Shown here one piece after another: positions 12,043-20,613 of a DNA stretch of 24,392 nt. Source of the stretch: a virus; the IMG/VR virus record IMGVR_UViG_3300032092_000245, positions 1 through 24,392 of that record; one strand, written 5' to 3'. Each line of letters opens with the position of its first letter. Within the stretch, counting starts at the first letter, position 1. The notes below the pieces were generated by a model. The model made no database searches and had not been told where the DNA came from. It was given only the letters and a program-made list of their open reading frames with translations. The translations under genes and the position numbers were made by a program.

Positions 12043-13140
12043 ATGGCTATTAATCCAGAAACTGGAGAAGAATACACTCCACTAAAAGAAAATCTTTATA
12101 ATAAACGTGGTGGTGCGAGTTCGATGAGTGACAAGTACTCGGTGAAGATGCACTCATATCCAGAAGATTTAATCTCAAACACTGGACAGTATGGTGGAAA
12201 CTATGCTATTTTCTACATCAACGTGCAAACTGATTCCAAATTAGGAAAATCTAAAGATGAAAACGAATTCGTCAATGAAACTACTCCAAGAGATCGTGGA
12301 GATTTAATTGCACAAAATTTATCTGGGGATAAGTTACTAGCTACAAATCTTGGACTTATTGGTGGTGGTGCTATTTTAGGTAAAGCATTAGGAGTTGGTG
12401 CTGTTTCTGGACCAGCTGCAGGTTTGGCAGCAGTTGGTGCTGGTGCAACTGCCACAGTTGCTGCAACTGCGAGTCGTGCTCAAAGAAGATTAAAAACTGC
12501 GATTGCTTTACACGTACCAAATCAACTACAGATTCGCTACGGTATGCAGTACGGTGAACAAGATACTGGCACTTTTGCCATGGGTGCAGCTGCACTAGAT
12601 CAAGGAATAGAAGTCGCTAAAGCATTGATGGAAGGTGGTAGTGCTAACAGCAAAGACGTCGGTAATCTTGCTGGTGCTATCGGTACAAATTTAGCATTAT
12701 CTAAAGGTCCATTTGCTGCAGCAAATTCTGCAGCTACAGGTCTAGCAGCAAACCCTAAAAAAGAACAAGTATTCAGTGGTGTAGATTTTAGAACATTTCA
12801 AGTGGAGTATCAGTTCTTTCCTAGAAGTGCAGCTGAAGCTGGAAATGTTCAAAGAATTATCAAAGAGTTTAAGTATCATATGCATCCAGAATTTAAAGAT
12901 GCTAATAACTTTGTTTACATCTATCCATCTGAGTTTGATATTTTCTATTATCAAAATGGTAGAGAAAACTTAAACATACATCGCCACACATCTTGTGTGT
13001 TGACAGAAATGAGTATCAACTATACACCCAACGGAGCATTCACTACATTTGATAACGGTATGCCAACGCAAATTAACGTACAAATGTCATTCCGTGAACT
13101 TGCTCTTCTCACTAAAGATAAAATTTTGGATGGTCTATAA
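12043..13140 (+). CDS. 48: gp48-like baseplate tail tube cap protein
   Basis: 365 residues (T4 gp48: 364). Recognisable parts: MHSYPEDLISNTGQYGGNYA with AIFYINVQ, a Gly/Ala-rich hydrophobic stretch at about 104-145, then VFSGVDFRTFQVEYQFFPRS, IIKEFKYHMHPEFKDANNFV, YIYPSEFDIFYY, RHTSCVLTEMSINYTPN and FDNGMPTQINVQMSFRELAL. gp48 caps the hub and, with gp54, starts tail tube polymerisation around the tape measure. It is the first gene of the baseplate operon with AAAGGA upstream and late boxes before it. The stop overlaps the gp53 start (TAATG). Confidence 0.9.
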   Translation: MAINPETGEEYTPLKENLYNKRGGASSMSDKYSVKMHSYPEDLISNTGQYGGNYAIFYINVQTDSKLGKSKDENEFVNETTPRDRGDLIAQNLSGDKLLATNLGLIGGGAILGKALGVGAVSGPAAGLAAVGAGATATVAATASRAQRRLKTAIALHVPNQLQIRYGMQYGEQDTGTFAMGAAALDQGIEVAKALMEGGSANSKDVGNLAGAIGTNLALSKGPFAAANSAATGLAANPKKEQVFSGVDFRTFQVEYQFFPRSAAEAGNVQRIIKEFKYHMHPEFKDANNFVYIYPSEFDIFYYQNGRENLNIHRHTSCVLTEMSINYTPNGAFTTFDNGMPTQINVQMSFRELALLTKDKILDGL

Positions 13141-13634
13141 TGTATTTTAAAGATTTCCCAAAGTTTCTGTATGACTTTAACTACGATGCAAATACAAATA
13201 AAACATCTGTAGTCACAGACATAACAAGAAACGTAAGGTTTCGTAAAGAACTGTTGTCATCTATAACCTATTTTGATGAGTATGATATTGTTGATGGAGA
13301 AACTCCTGAGATTATAGCAGAGAAGATTTACGGTAATGCAGAATATCACTGGATCATTATGCTTGCCAATGATAGGTATGATTACTTAAGTGACTTCCCT
13401 CTACCAGAAGCTCAATTGGTCCGACATATTGAAAAACTTTATGGTACCAACGCTAATGGTATAAAACATTATGTTGATGCACGTGGGTTTACTGTAAACT
13501 CTGATTTTCCTGGAGCACTTCCTGAAACTTTTGCTACTCATGAGAGAAACATTAATGAAAGCAAACGAAAAATCAAGATTATATCTCCGCAGCTAGTTAA
13601 TACAATTCTTAAAAACTTTAAAGATTCTCTATAA
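13140..13634 (+). CDS. 53: gp53-like baseplate wedge protein
   Basis: 164 residues (T4 gp53: 196). Typical parts are MYFKDFPKFLYDF, TRNVRFRKELL, YDIVDGETPEIIAEKIYG and the hallmark YHWIIMLANDRYDYLSDFPL (about residues 70-89), which resembles a LysM-like or sugar-binding fold in some family members. gp53 joins the wedge complexes to each other and to the hub, completing the hexagonal baseplate. Both ends overlap neighbours by TAATG, implying coupled translation. Confidence 0.9.
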   Translation: MYFKDFPKFLYDFNYDANTNKTSVVTDITRNVRFRKELLSSITYFDEYDIVDGETPEIIAEKIYGNAEYHWIIMLANDRYDYLSDFPLPEAQLVRHIEKLYGTNANGIKHYVDARGFTVNSDFPGALPETFATHERNINESKRKIKIISPQLVNTILKNFKDSL

Positions 13635-14911
13635 TGCAATCAGGCGAGCAGTTAAAATTTGCTGGTGAAGTACTTCTTGACAAAGTCAGGATAATTACTC
13701 CATCAGGTTTTTATCAGGATATTGCTGGACAGGTAATTACTGTTCAGTTATATGAAGATTTATTTTCACCATTTATTACTGGTAGTTTAATTGTAAAAGA
13801 ATCTTTAGACCTTATCAATCTATTCCCATTTATTGGTGAAGAATATCTAGAGTTAGAAATTAGAACTCCAACACTAGAGAAAAATAATATTAAAAATACA
13901 TTCTACATCTACAAGATGGGAAACAGAGAGTTGCTTGGTGATCGTTCAGTTGTTTATCAACTACATTTTATTTCAATTGAAGCTGTTGCCGATTTAAATA
14001 AAAAGATAAGCAAGTCATTCACAGGAAAAGTATCTGACATGGTTCAGAAATTTGTTACTGACAAATATGATGGTATGGAAAGTACCAAATCAGTTAATGT
14101 TGAACCTACTACAAACTCAACAAAATATACTTCTAATTATTGGAGTCCAGTCCAAAACATTATGTATTTAACTGATACTGCAATTAATGTTAATGGCACT
14201 CCAGACTTTGTTTTTTTCGAGAACAGAGATGGCTTTTACTTTATAAGTTTGGAATCATTATATTCAAATAACGTATTTCAAGAGTTCACTTACGACAAGT
14301 ATACTCGTGATGATCTTCCAGGTGGTGGAAGCGCAAGAAACGTGCAAGAAGATTATAAACGTATTTTATCAATTAGTATTCCAACTGGCTTTGATTATAT
14401 GGATCGTATTCGATCTGGTATGTTGTCATCAAAGTTAATTACATATGATGTAACAAAGAAAACATATACAACTAAAAATTATGATATGTTTAAACGATTT
14501 GAAAAACAGAAACACTTAAATAAATTTCCCATCAATTCTAACAAATCTATTTTTAGAAACAACGCTTTAATCATGAATGAATATAAAGCATTTGCGAATC
14601 ATTCAGGTTTTGGTGACGTCACTAATACAAGAATAATTCAGGAAAGAACTTCATTGATGAAGTTGGCTGAAGCCAATAAACTAGAAATTACAGTTCCAGG
14701 AAGAGCAGATTATACTGTTGGTCAAAAGATTGCAGTTGTGTTAAATAAGATAGAACCAATTTCTGACAAATCTGAAGATACCACTGATAAAATGTTTTCT
14801 GGTTATTATATTATTGCAGCGATTAATCACTATGTAGATAGAGAAAAGCACGAGTGTGTTATGGAAGTGATTAAAGATTCTTCACAAATGGATATGAGTA
14901 AAGGTAAATAA
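13634..14911 (+). CDS. 27: gp27-like baseplate hub protein
   Basis: 425 residues (T4 gp27: 391). The N-terminal pattern VRIITPSGFYQDIAGQVITV, LYEDLFSPFITGSLIVKESL, LINLFPFIGEEYLELEI and later YQLHFISIEAVADLN is the tube-like fold of gp27 hubs. The middle has NYWSPVQNIMYLTD and DFVFFENRDGFYFISLESL; the end has GYYIIAAINHYVDREKHECV. gp27 trimers form the torus that holds the gp5 spike and start the tube, and the gene lies directly before gp5 as expected for a functional pair. It overlaps both neighbours by TAATG. Confidence 0.88.
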   Translation: MQSGEQLKFAGEVLLDKVRIITPSGFYQDIAGQVITVQLYEDLFSPFITGSLIVKESLDLINLFPFIGEEYLELEIRTPTLEKNNIKNTFYIYKMGNRELLGDRSVVYQLHFISIEAVADLNKKISKSFTGKVSDMVQKFVTDKYDGMESTKSVNVEPTTNSTKYTSNYWSPVQNIMYLTDTAINVNGTPDFVFFENRDGFYFISLESLYSNNVFQEFTYDKYTRDDLPGGGSARNVQEDYKRILSISIPTGFDYMDRIRSGMLSSKLITYDVTKKTYTTKNYDMFKRFEKQKHLNKFPINSNKSIFRNNALIMNEYKAFANHSGFGDVTNTRIIQERTSLMKLAEANKLEITVPGRADYTVGQKIAVVLNKIEPISDKSEDTTDKMFSGYYIIAAINHYVDREKHECVMEVIKDSSQMDMSKGK

Positions 14912-17900
14912 TGAATTTTTACTATGGTGTGGTCGAGAATAGACAAGATCCATTAAGACTTGGTCGTTGCCAAGTTCGAGTGGTTGGTTTACACACTCAT
15001 GATAAGTCACAGTTACCGACTGCAGATTTACCATGGGCTACTCCAGTTCAACCAGTAACTTCTGCTGCGATGAACGGTATTGGATATTCTCCAATCGGTC
15101 CAGTTGAAGGCACTTCTGTTATTATTATGTTTGCTGATGGTGAACAACAACAACCAATTATTCTTGGTACAGTTGGTGGTATACCATCAACACCGATTCC
15201 ACCTGATTCTGATGATAGTGGTCCAATTGGTGCATCTCCGAAGATCGATAATTTAAAATTAAGAACTATTGCTGGACCAGTAAATGGCAGACAATTAACC
15301 TTCTATGATCCAGAGACAGGTTCAACCAGTTTAACATCAGCATTATCAGCAAACATGAAAGTGTTTGGCTTTGGTATTCCAGAAGGTGCGTTTATTGTTT
15401 CTATTGATAATGGAACACAAATCACTATTAGCACTGCAGTTACAGAATACGCAGAAAATATTATATCGTTTGACGAAGCACCAACCAATCTTGCTGCAGT
15501 AAATGCAAGTAAAATACAAAATATATTGACAAGTTCAGATGGAACTCCAGTGACTTCTGGAGATGGTACAGTTGTTACGACAGGCAGTGATGAACCAGAT
15601 AAAGTAAAACCAACAGCAACTAATACTGCAATACCAACAATTCCTCCTTCAAAATCATCTCCTAATTCAGCAAAATCTGAAGCAGGTATTAAGGCATTGA
15701 TTGCAGCTTGTGATAAAGTTGGATTAACCACACGTGAGCAAAAGTGTGCATTGCTAGGTATTGCTGGTGGTGAATCTCGTTGGATTCCTCAGTTAGAATC
15801 TTTTAATTATTCTGCTAATCGTATGAAGCAGATCTATTCATTTGCCACTCCAGAAGATATTGCAACATATTCTGATGCGACTAAAAAGGGAGTGACCCGT
15901 GAACAGTTTTTCTCTTGGGCATATGGTCCAACAAAACGTGGTAAAGGATTTCTTGGGAATACTACTGATGCAGACGGAGGAAAATACTTTGGACGTGGTT
16001 TCATTCAGCTAACTGGTAAAGCAAACTACCAGCGTTATCAAAAGTTGGCCAATGAGATGGGGTTAAGTTTAGATATTGTTAACAACCCAAATTCGTTAGA
16101 TGACGACATTAACGTATCTGCTTTGGTTGCTGCGCTGTATATTAAAGATCGTGTTAAAGGTGTTGCTCCATCTGCACATCCAGGATTTTTTCTTGCAGCA
16201 AAGAAAGCTGTTGGCGTAAACTCACCAGATATTTCAGCGTTAAAACAAAACTATTACGAGTATTTTTACGGTAAAGCTGGTACTGGTGGTGAAGAAAAGG
16301 ATGCTGGTGCTCCAGTCGCAACACCACCAGCTGATGGAGATTCTACACCAAGACCATCAGAAGAATCTGTTCGTTCAGGTGCAGACAATAATGGATTTAG
16401 AGATCCAAATAGTAAGTATCCGTTAAAGGGATATATTGGCGAACCAGACACAAATCGTTTAGCACGTGGCATTATTGAAGGTACAGTTGTTAAGAAAAAA
16501 GACGCTGTGCGAGTTCGTGCTGTTCCTCGTGCATTAGATCTTGGTCCATGGGATCAACCTGAAGCACCATATGGAGCAAAGTATCCATTTAATAAAGTGT
16601 TTGAAACTGAGTCTGGACATATTCAAGAGTTTGATGATACTCCAGGACAAGAACGTATTCATACATATCATCGCTCTGGTACATTCCACGAGATTGATAC
16701 CAATGGAACACAAGTAAACTATATCGTTGGTGATAACTTTGTTCTTATGGAAAAGAACGGATGCATCAGCGTAAGAGGTGAGTGTAATATTACCGTTGAT
16801 GGTAATACGAACATTTATGCAAGAACTGATGCGAACATTCAAGTGGATCAAAATGCAACTATTAAAGTTGGTAACAATTTAGACATTGGTGTTGGCACTG
16901 ACGTTACCATGGCAATCGGTGGAGACTTTAAAGTTAAAGTCGCTGGTGACTATTCTATAGATGCTGCAACTATCAGTACTAAATCACAAGGTGGTTTAAC
17001 TACACAAGCAGTCGGTGCTATGAACATCAAAGGTTCTACAATCAATCAAGAATCTGAAGGTGCTATGAACATCAAAGGTTCTACAATCAATCAAGAAGCT
17101 GCAGGCGAGGCAAATTATCTATCTGGTGGTATAACCAATATGGATTATTCACAAGGGCAGTTCGGTAATGGTGCTGCTGGTGCAGATGGTGCACAAGATG
17201 TTGCTGACGTACCATTAACTCCTCCAGCAGCAACTGTTGGTTTAAGTCCAGTTGTTCCTTTTGCAATTCCACCAGAACGTGAGTTTGAAGAAAAGACAAC
17301 TGCTGAAACACCAGATGATTTTGAAACACCTGAAGGTCGTGCTGCATCTGCACAACAAGCTAGAACAGAGGGTGTGGTTGGCGCACTGCCACCTGTTGCT
17401 ACTGAAGAAGCACCTGCTCCAAGTGGTGGATCTAAAACTGAAATTCCTGTCAGTTGTGATATTATTTACGCAAGAAAAGAGTTCTCCAACGATTTTAGAA
17501 TGTCTAAGAACTTTACCCTTGGTATGTTAATTGATGGTGGTGTTGGTGGTCAGCATCGTCTTGTAGACCAGATGCTAAAAGAATCTAAGTCTTCACCAGA
17601 ACGTATTTACACAGTTCAAGAAATTGTATGTAACCTTGCTCAGACAGCACAAAACATTCTTGAACCGATGTTAGAAATTCTTCCAGGTGGTATCGGTGGA
17701 TATAAAACTCAGTGGAAGATTAACTCTGGTTATCGCTTGAAAGGTGTTGTTAAAAATGAATCACCAACATCAGATCACTGTAAAGGACATGCTATTGATA
17801 TTGGTATTATGTTGCCAAACAAGTCAACATCTACATATGATATTATTCAAAAGATGGAAAAAAGTATTCCTTATGATCAACTAATTTTAGAGTATCGTTA

Positions 17901-18054
17901 TCCAGGATCTGTTTGGATTCACGTTTCTTATAAAGCAAAGGGATCACGTAAAATGGCATTTACTATGGTTAATGATTCAACGTATAAACGTAATACATCA
18001 GGTGTTCCATCTGGATTTGTATTAGTCGAAAACATTCCACCTAAGAGCGCATAA
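14911..18054 (+). CDS. 5: Giant gp5-like hub and spike protein with GH19-type lysozyme and C-terminal M15 peptidase domains
   Basis: 1047 residues (T4 gp5: 575). In order: an OB-fold domain 1-92 (YYGVVENRQDPLRLGRCQVR, GTSVIIMFADGEQQQPIILG); a Ser/Thr/Pro-rich region to about 255; a glycoside hydrolase 19 (chitinase/lysozyme)-like domain at about 256-455 with AGGES (probable catalytic Glu288) and YFGRGFIQLTGKANY (359-373); a linker; the spike beta-helix at about 565-740 with short alternating strands (NITVDGNTNIYARTDANIQV) and two 15-residue repeats; a Pro/Glu-rich linker to about 845; and an M15-type peptidase domain with SGYR (939-942), SDHCKGHAIDIG (ligands His956, Asp963), DQLILEY (Glu994) and WIHVSY (His1004). 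It thus has two different peptidoglycan-cleaving modules on one spike, whereas T4 has one. The role is local cell wall opening at infection. Confidence 0.88.
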   Translation: MNFYYGVVENRQDPLRLGRCQVRVVGLHTHDKSQLPTADLPWATPVQPVTSAAMNGIGYSPIGPVEGTSVIIMFADGEQQQPIILGTVGGIPSTPIPPDSDDSGPIGASPKIDNLKLRTIAGPVNGRQLTFYDPETGSTSLTSALSANMKVFGFGIPEGAFIVSIDNGTQITISTAVTEYAENIISFDEAPTNLAAVNASKIQNILTSSDGTPVTSGDGTVVTTGSDEPDKVKPTATNTAIPTIPPSKSSPNSAKSEAGIKALIAACDKVGLTTREQKCALLGIAGGESRWIPQLESFNYSANRMKQIYSFATPEDIATYSDATKKGVTREQFFSWAYGPTKRGKGFLGNTTDADGGKYFGRGFIQLTGKANYQRYQKLANEMGLSLDIVNNPNSLDDDINVSALVAALYIKDRVKGVAPSAHPGFFLAAKKAVGVNSPDISALKQNYYEYFYGKAGTGGEEKDAGAPVATPPADGDSTPRPSEESVRSGADNNGFRDPNSKYPLKGYIGEPDTNRLARGIIEGTVVKKKDAVRVRAVPRALDLGPWDQPEAPYGAKYPFNKVFETESGHIQEFDDTPGQERIHTYHRSGTFHEIDTNGTQVNYIVGDNFVLMEKNGCISVRGECNITVDGNTNIYARTDANIQVDQNATIKVGNNLDIGVGTDVTMAIGGDFKVKVAGDYSIDAATISTKSQGGLTTQAVGAMNIKGSTINQESEGAMNIKGSTINQEAAGEANYLSGGITNMDYSQGQFGNGAAGADGAQDVADVPLTPPAATVGLSPVVPFAIPPEREFEEKTTAETPDDFETPEGRAASAQQARTEGVVGALPPVATEEAPAPSGGSKTEIPVSCDIIYARKEFSNDFRMSKNFTLGMLIDGGVGGQHRLVDQMLKESKSSPERIYTVQEIVCNLAQTAQNILEPMLEILPGGIGGYKTQWKINSGYRLKGVVKNESPTSDHCKGHAIDIGIMLPNKSTSTYDIIQKMEKSIPYDQLILEYRYPGSVWIHVSYKAKGSRKMAFTMVNDSTYKRNTSGVPSGFVLVENIPPKSA
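17014..17103 (+). repeat. Tandem 45-bp repeat in the gp5 spike beta-helix
   Basis: Two units, 17014-17058 and 17059-17103, are identical over their first 39 bases and differ only in the last two codons. They encode GAMNIKGSTINQESE and GAMNIKGSTINQEAA. The near-perfect DNA identity, including silent positions, points to a recent duplication that lengthens the spike by about one helical turn per unit. Confidence 0.9.
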
Positions 18055-18056
18055 TT

Positions 18057-18359
18057 ATGCCAGCAGTAAGTAGAATCGGAGATATGAGTACAGGGCACGG
18101 ATGTTTTCCTCCGACTGCCTTAACATCTACACCAGTCTCTAAAACCTTTTTTAATGGTAAACTAGCTTCTGTTGTTGATAGCGGATGCCTTCACGCACCT
18201 CATACCTGCGGTAGAGTAACACATGCTGGTGCTACTAGATCTCCTTCTGCTGGAGCTAGTAAAACCTATATTGAGGGTAAATTGGCTGCAAGAATTGGCG
18301 ATAGTATTGCCTGTGGCGATGCAATTGCTCAAGGCTCTCCCAACTCTTTTATAGAATAA
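18057..18359 (+). CDS. PAAR-motif spike tip protein (gp5.4-like)
   Basis: 100 residues, the size of PAAR proteins. The N-terminal MPAVSRIGDMSTGHGCFPPT, the middle with Cys44, His46, His49 and Cys51 (GCLHAPHTCG), VTHAG, the central KTYIEGKLAARIGDSIACGD and the final GSPNSFIE match the PAAR fold, a small cone that sits on the gp5/VgrG beta-helix and binds a metal ion through His and Cys residues. In T4 gp5.4 is the equivalent. It lies immediately after gp5, whose tip it should sharpen for membrane piercing. Confidence 0.9.
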   Translation: MPAVSRIGDMSTGHGCFPPTALTSTPVSKTFFNGKLASVVDSGCLHAPHTCGRVTHAGATRSPSAGASKTYIEGKLAARIGDSIACGDAIAQGSPNSFIE

Positions 18360-18360
18360 C

Positions 18361-18367
18361 CTAAATA
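18361..18367 (+). promoter_or_regulatory. Candidate late promoter box CTAAATA before gp25
   Basis: CCTAAATAAG follows directly after the PAAR gene stop, with the gp25 ATG only five bases beyond the heptamer. A transcript starting six to seven bases after the box would begin at the ATG. It is the same arrangement as the minus-strand box at 11545. It may give extra wedge protein synthesis. Confidence 0.45.
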
Positions 18368-18372
18368 AGAAT

Positions 18373-18765
18373 ATGGCAAGAAATACAAGACTTTTCTCAG
18401 ATATAGACCTAAATTTCACTAAACATCCAGTGACTAGGGATATAACTCGCAGATATGACGAGAATGCTATTAAAGCATCAATTAAAAACCTTATATTGAC
18501 CAGAAATTTTGAGAGACCATTTCATAGTGAAATTGGTTCTCCTATTCGATCATTAATGTTTGAACTTCCTGGACCAATGTTTGATGTTATGCTTCAACGT
18601 GCTATTATTGATCTTGTCAATAACTTTGAACCAAGAGTTGAAATTATAGACGTTAGAGTAAATGATGCGTCAGATCTAAATGCAGTTTATGTTACATTAG
18701 AATTTAAAATAGTCAATACCGAGAGACCCTTCACTCTCGATCTAGCACTAGAGAGAACACGATAA
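18373..18765 (+). CDS. 25: gp25-like baseplate wedge protein
   Basis: 130 residues (T4 gp25: 132). Family features are FSDIDLNFTKHPVTRDITRR, the variant DENAIKASIKNLILTRNFER and the conserved FHSEIGSPIRSLMFELPGP (about residues 51-69), ending in a beta-rich part (VYVTLEFKI). gp25 is the lysozyme-fold wedge core and sheath initiator that is also universal in type VI secretion (TssE). It is followed without a gap by gp6. No ribosome site is visible before ATG 18373, only the late box. Confidence 0.92.
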   Translation: MARNTRLFSDIDLNFTKHPVTRDITRRYDENAIKASIKNLILTRNFERPFHSEIGSPIRSLMFELPGPMFDVMLQRAIIDLVNNFEPRVEIIDVRVNDASDLNAVYVTLEFKIVNTERPFTLDLALERTR

Positions 18766-20613
18766 ATGTCAATCAATAATAAAAGAATAACAGTTTCAGA
18801 TTTAGACTTTGATACAATCAAAGCTAACTTAAAGACATTCCTACAGGGACAATCAGAGTTTTCTGATTATGACTTTGAAGGATCTGGTCTTTCAGTTTTA
18901 CTAGATGTGCTTGCTTATAATACTCACTACAATGCTCTTTATACTAACTTAGCTGTAAATGAAGGTTTCTTGGACTCTGCCAGTAAACGTGCCTCTGTAG
19001 TTTCTTTAGCAAAAATGCTTGGATATGTCCCACGTTCTGCTAAGTGTTCATTTGCTTTAGTAAATGCCACTATTACTTTACCAACAGCTACTCCTGGAAC
19101 AGTAACCTTACCTGCCAACCAACCATTTAATACTTCTATTGATGGTAATTCTTATACATTCTATAATAGATCTGCAGTCACTGTTGCTAGAAATACTGCA
19201 GGTAATTATACTTTTCCAAATCTACAGATTGTAGAAGGAACTCCACTTCAATTCAAATATACTGTTGCTGCTGGTGTTCGTTATGTTATCCCTAATGCAA
19301 ATATGGACATCGATACATTAACAGTCCGTGTTCAGGAAACTGCCAACTCAGATTTATTCCAAGTTTATACTCGTGCTGAATCATTAACGCAAGCAACATC
19401 AACTACTAAAGTTTATTTTATTAAAGAAATCGATGATGGTTTATATGAAATTAGTTTTGGAAATGGTGTTATTGGTACACAGTTAGCAAACGGTAATGTT
19501 ATCACTTTTGATTATTTCGTTTCAAATTTAGAAGAACCAAATACAGCCAGCAATTTTGTTTACGGTGGTGTTAATTTATTGGGTAGTACTTTATCAGTCA
19601 CAACTGTCGCTCGAGCATCAGGTGGTGCTGCCTCAGAAGGTATCGACTCTATTAAATTTAATGCGCCAAGAATGTATGCTGCACAGAATCGTGCCGTGAC
19701 ACCAGATGATTACAAATCGATTATTTTAAGTGAGTTTCCACAAGCTGCATCAGTAGCAGTTTGGGGTGGTGAAGATAATGACCCACCTATTTACGGTAAA
19801 ACTTTTATCTGTGTTAAACCTAAAGACGCAAGTAAATTAACAAATTTACAAAAAGAATTTGTGACTAATAACATTTTAGATCAAAAAAATATCGTCTCTA
19901 TAACTCCAGAAATTATTGATCCAGAATATTTTAATATTAAGGTAACTTGTTTTGTATATTACAATCCAAGAGAAACTACAAAGACACCAACACAAATTGA
20001 AACTATTGTTAAGAACGCTATCTTAAATTATAATGCAACAGAGCTAGAAAGATTTGATGGTGTTCTGAGGTTCTCTAAACTATCAAGAATTATTGACTCT
20101 TCCGACCCAGCAATTACTAATAATACATCTCGTATTATGGTGCGTCGTCAATTTTCTCCTGTATTTAATATTAGTTCAGAATACAAACTAAATCTGATTA
20201 ATCCAATTTCTCAAGATGGTGGTAAACAAGGTGATGTGTTTGCAAGCACTGGATTTTTTATTCCAAATAGCACACGTGTGCATTATCTTGATGATGATTC
20301 TGTTGGTAATGTACGTTTATATTATAATGGTCCAGAAGGTACTATTGCTGATAGGGTTATTGTAGACCCATCAATTGGTACTATTGAATATGAGGCAGGA
20401 CGTGTGGTTGTTCGTAACCTAACTATTACTGCTCTTGATGACGTCATTTTTGAGATGCAAGTTAAACCAGAATCATATGACGTTGTTTCTGCATTAAATC
20501 AAATCGTTCAGATTGATCCAACATTACTAAGAGTTGAAGCAATTGCTGATCAAACAGCTAATGGCGATCTACGTGCAGGTTACAACTACGACTTCCAATC
20601 AATTAGATCATAA
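18766..20613 (+). CDS. 6: gp6-like baseplate wedge protein
   Basis: 615 residues (T4 gp6: 660). Typical sequence: FEGSGLSVLLDVLAYNTHYN followed by ALYTNLAVNEGFLDSA and MLGYVPRSAK (about 45-95), ISFGNGVIGTQLANGNVITF near 225, and RAVTPDDYKSIILSEFPQAA, VAVWGGEDNDPPIYGKTFIC near 305-345. gp6 dimers form the inner ring that links neighbouring wedges and triggers baseplate rearrangement during contraction (TssF-like in type VI systems). The start directly abuts the gp25 stop and its own stop overlaps the next start (TAATG). Confidence 0.92.
   Translation: MSINNKRITVSDLDFDTIKANLKTFLQGQSEFSDYDFEGSGLSVLLDVLAYNTHYNALYTNLAVNEGFLDSASKRASVVSLAKMLGYVPRSAKCSFALVNATITLPTATPGTVTLPANQPFNTSIDGNSYTFYNRSAVTVARNTAGNYTFPNLQIVEGTPLQFKYTVAAGVRYVIPNANMDIDTLTVRVQETANSDLFQVYTRAESLTQATSTTKVYFIKEIDDGLYEISFGNGVIGTQLANGNVITFDYFVSNLEEPNTASNFVYGGVNLLGSTLSVTTVARASGGAASEGIDSIKFNAPRMYAAQNRAVTPDDYKSIILSEFPQAASVAVWGGEDNDPPIYGKTFICVKPKDASKLTNLQKEFVTNNILDQKNIVSITPEIIDPEYFNIKVTCFVYYNPRETTKTPTQIETIVKNAILNYNATELERFDGVLRFSKLSRIIDSSDPAITNNTSRIMVRRQFSPVFNISSEYKLNLINPISQDGGKQGDVFASTGFFIPNSTRVHYLDDDSVGNVRLYYNGPEGTIADRVIVDPSIGTIEYEAGRVVVRNLTITALDDVIFEMQVKPESYDVVSALNQIVQIDPTLLRVEAIADQTANGDLRAGYNYDFQSIRS

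Noticed and set aside
15303-16851. Minus-strand open frames opposite gp5
   Set aside because: They are shadows of the long conserved plus-strand gp5 gene and have no supporting signals.
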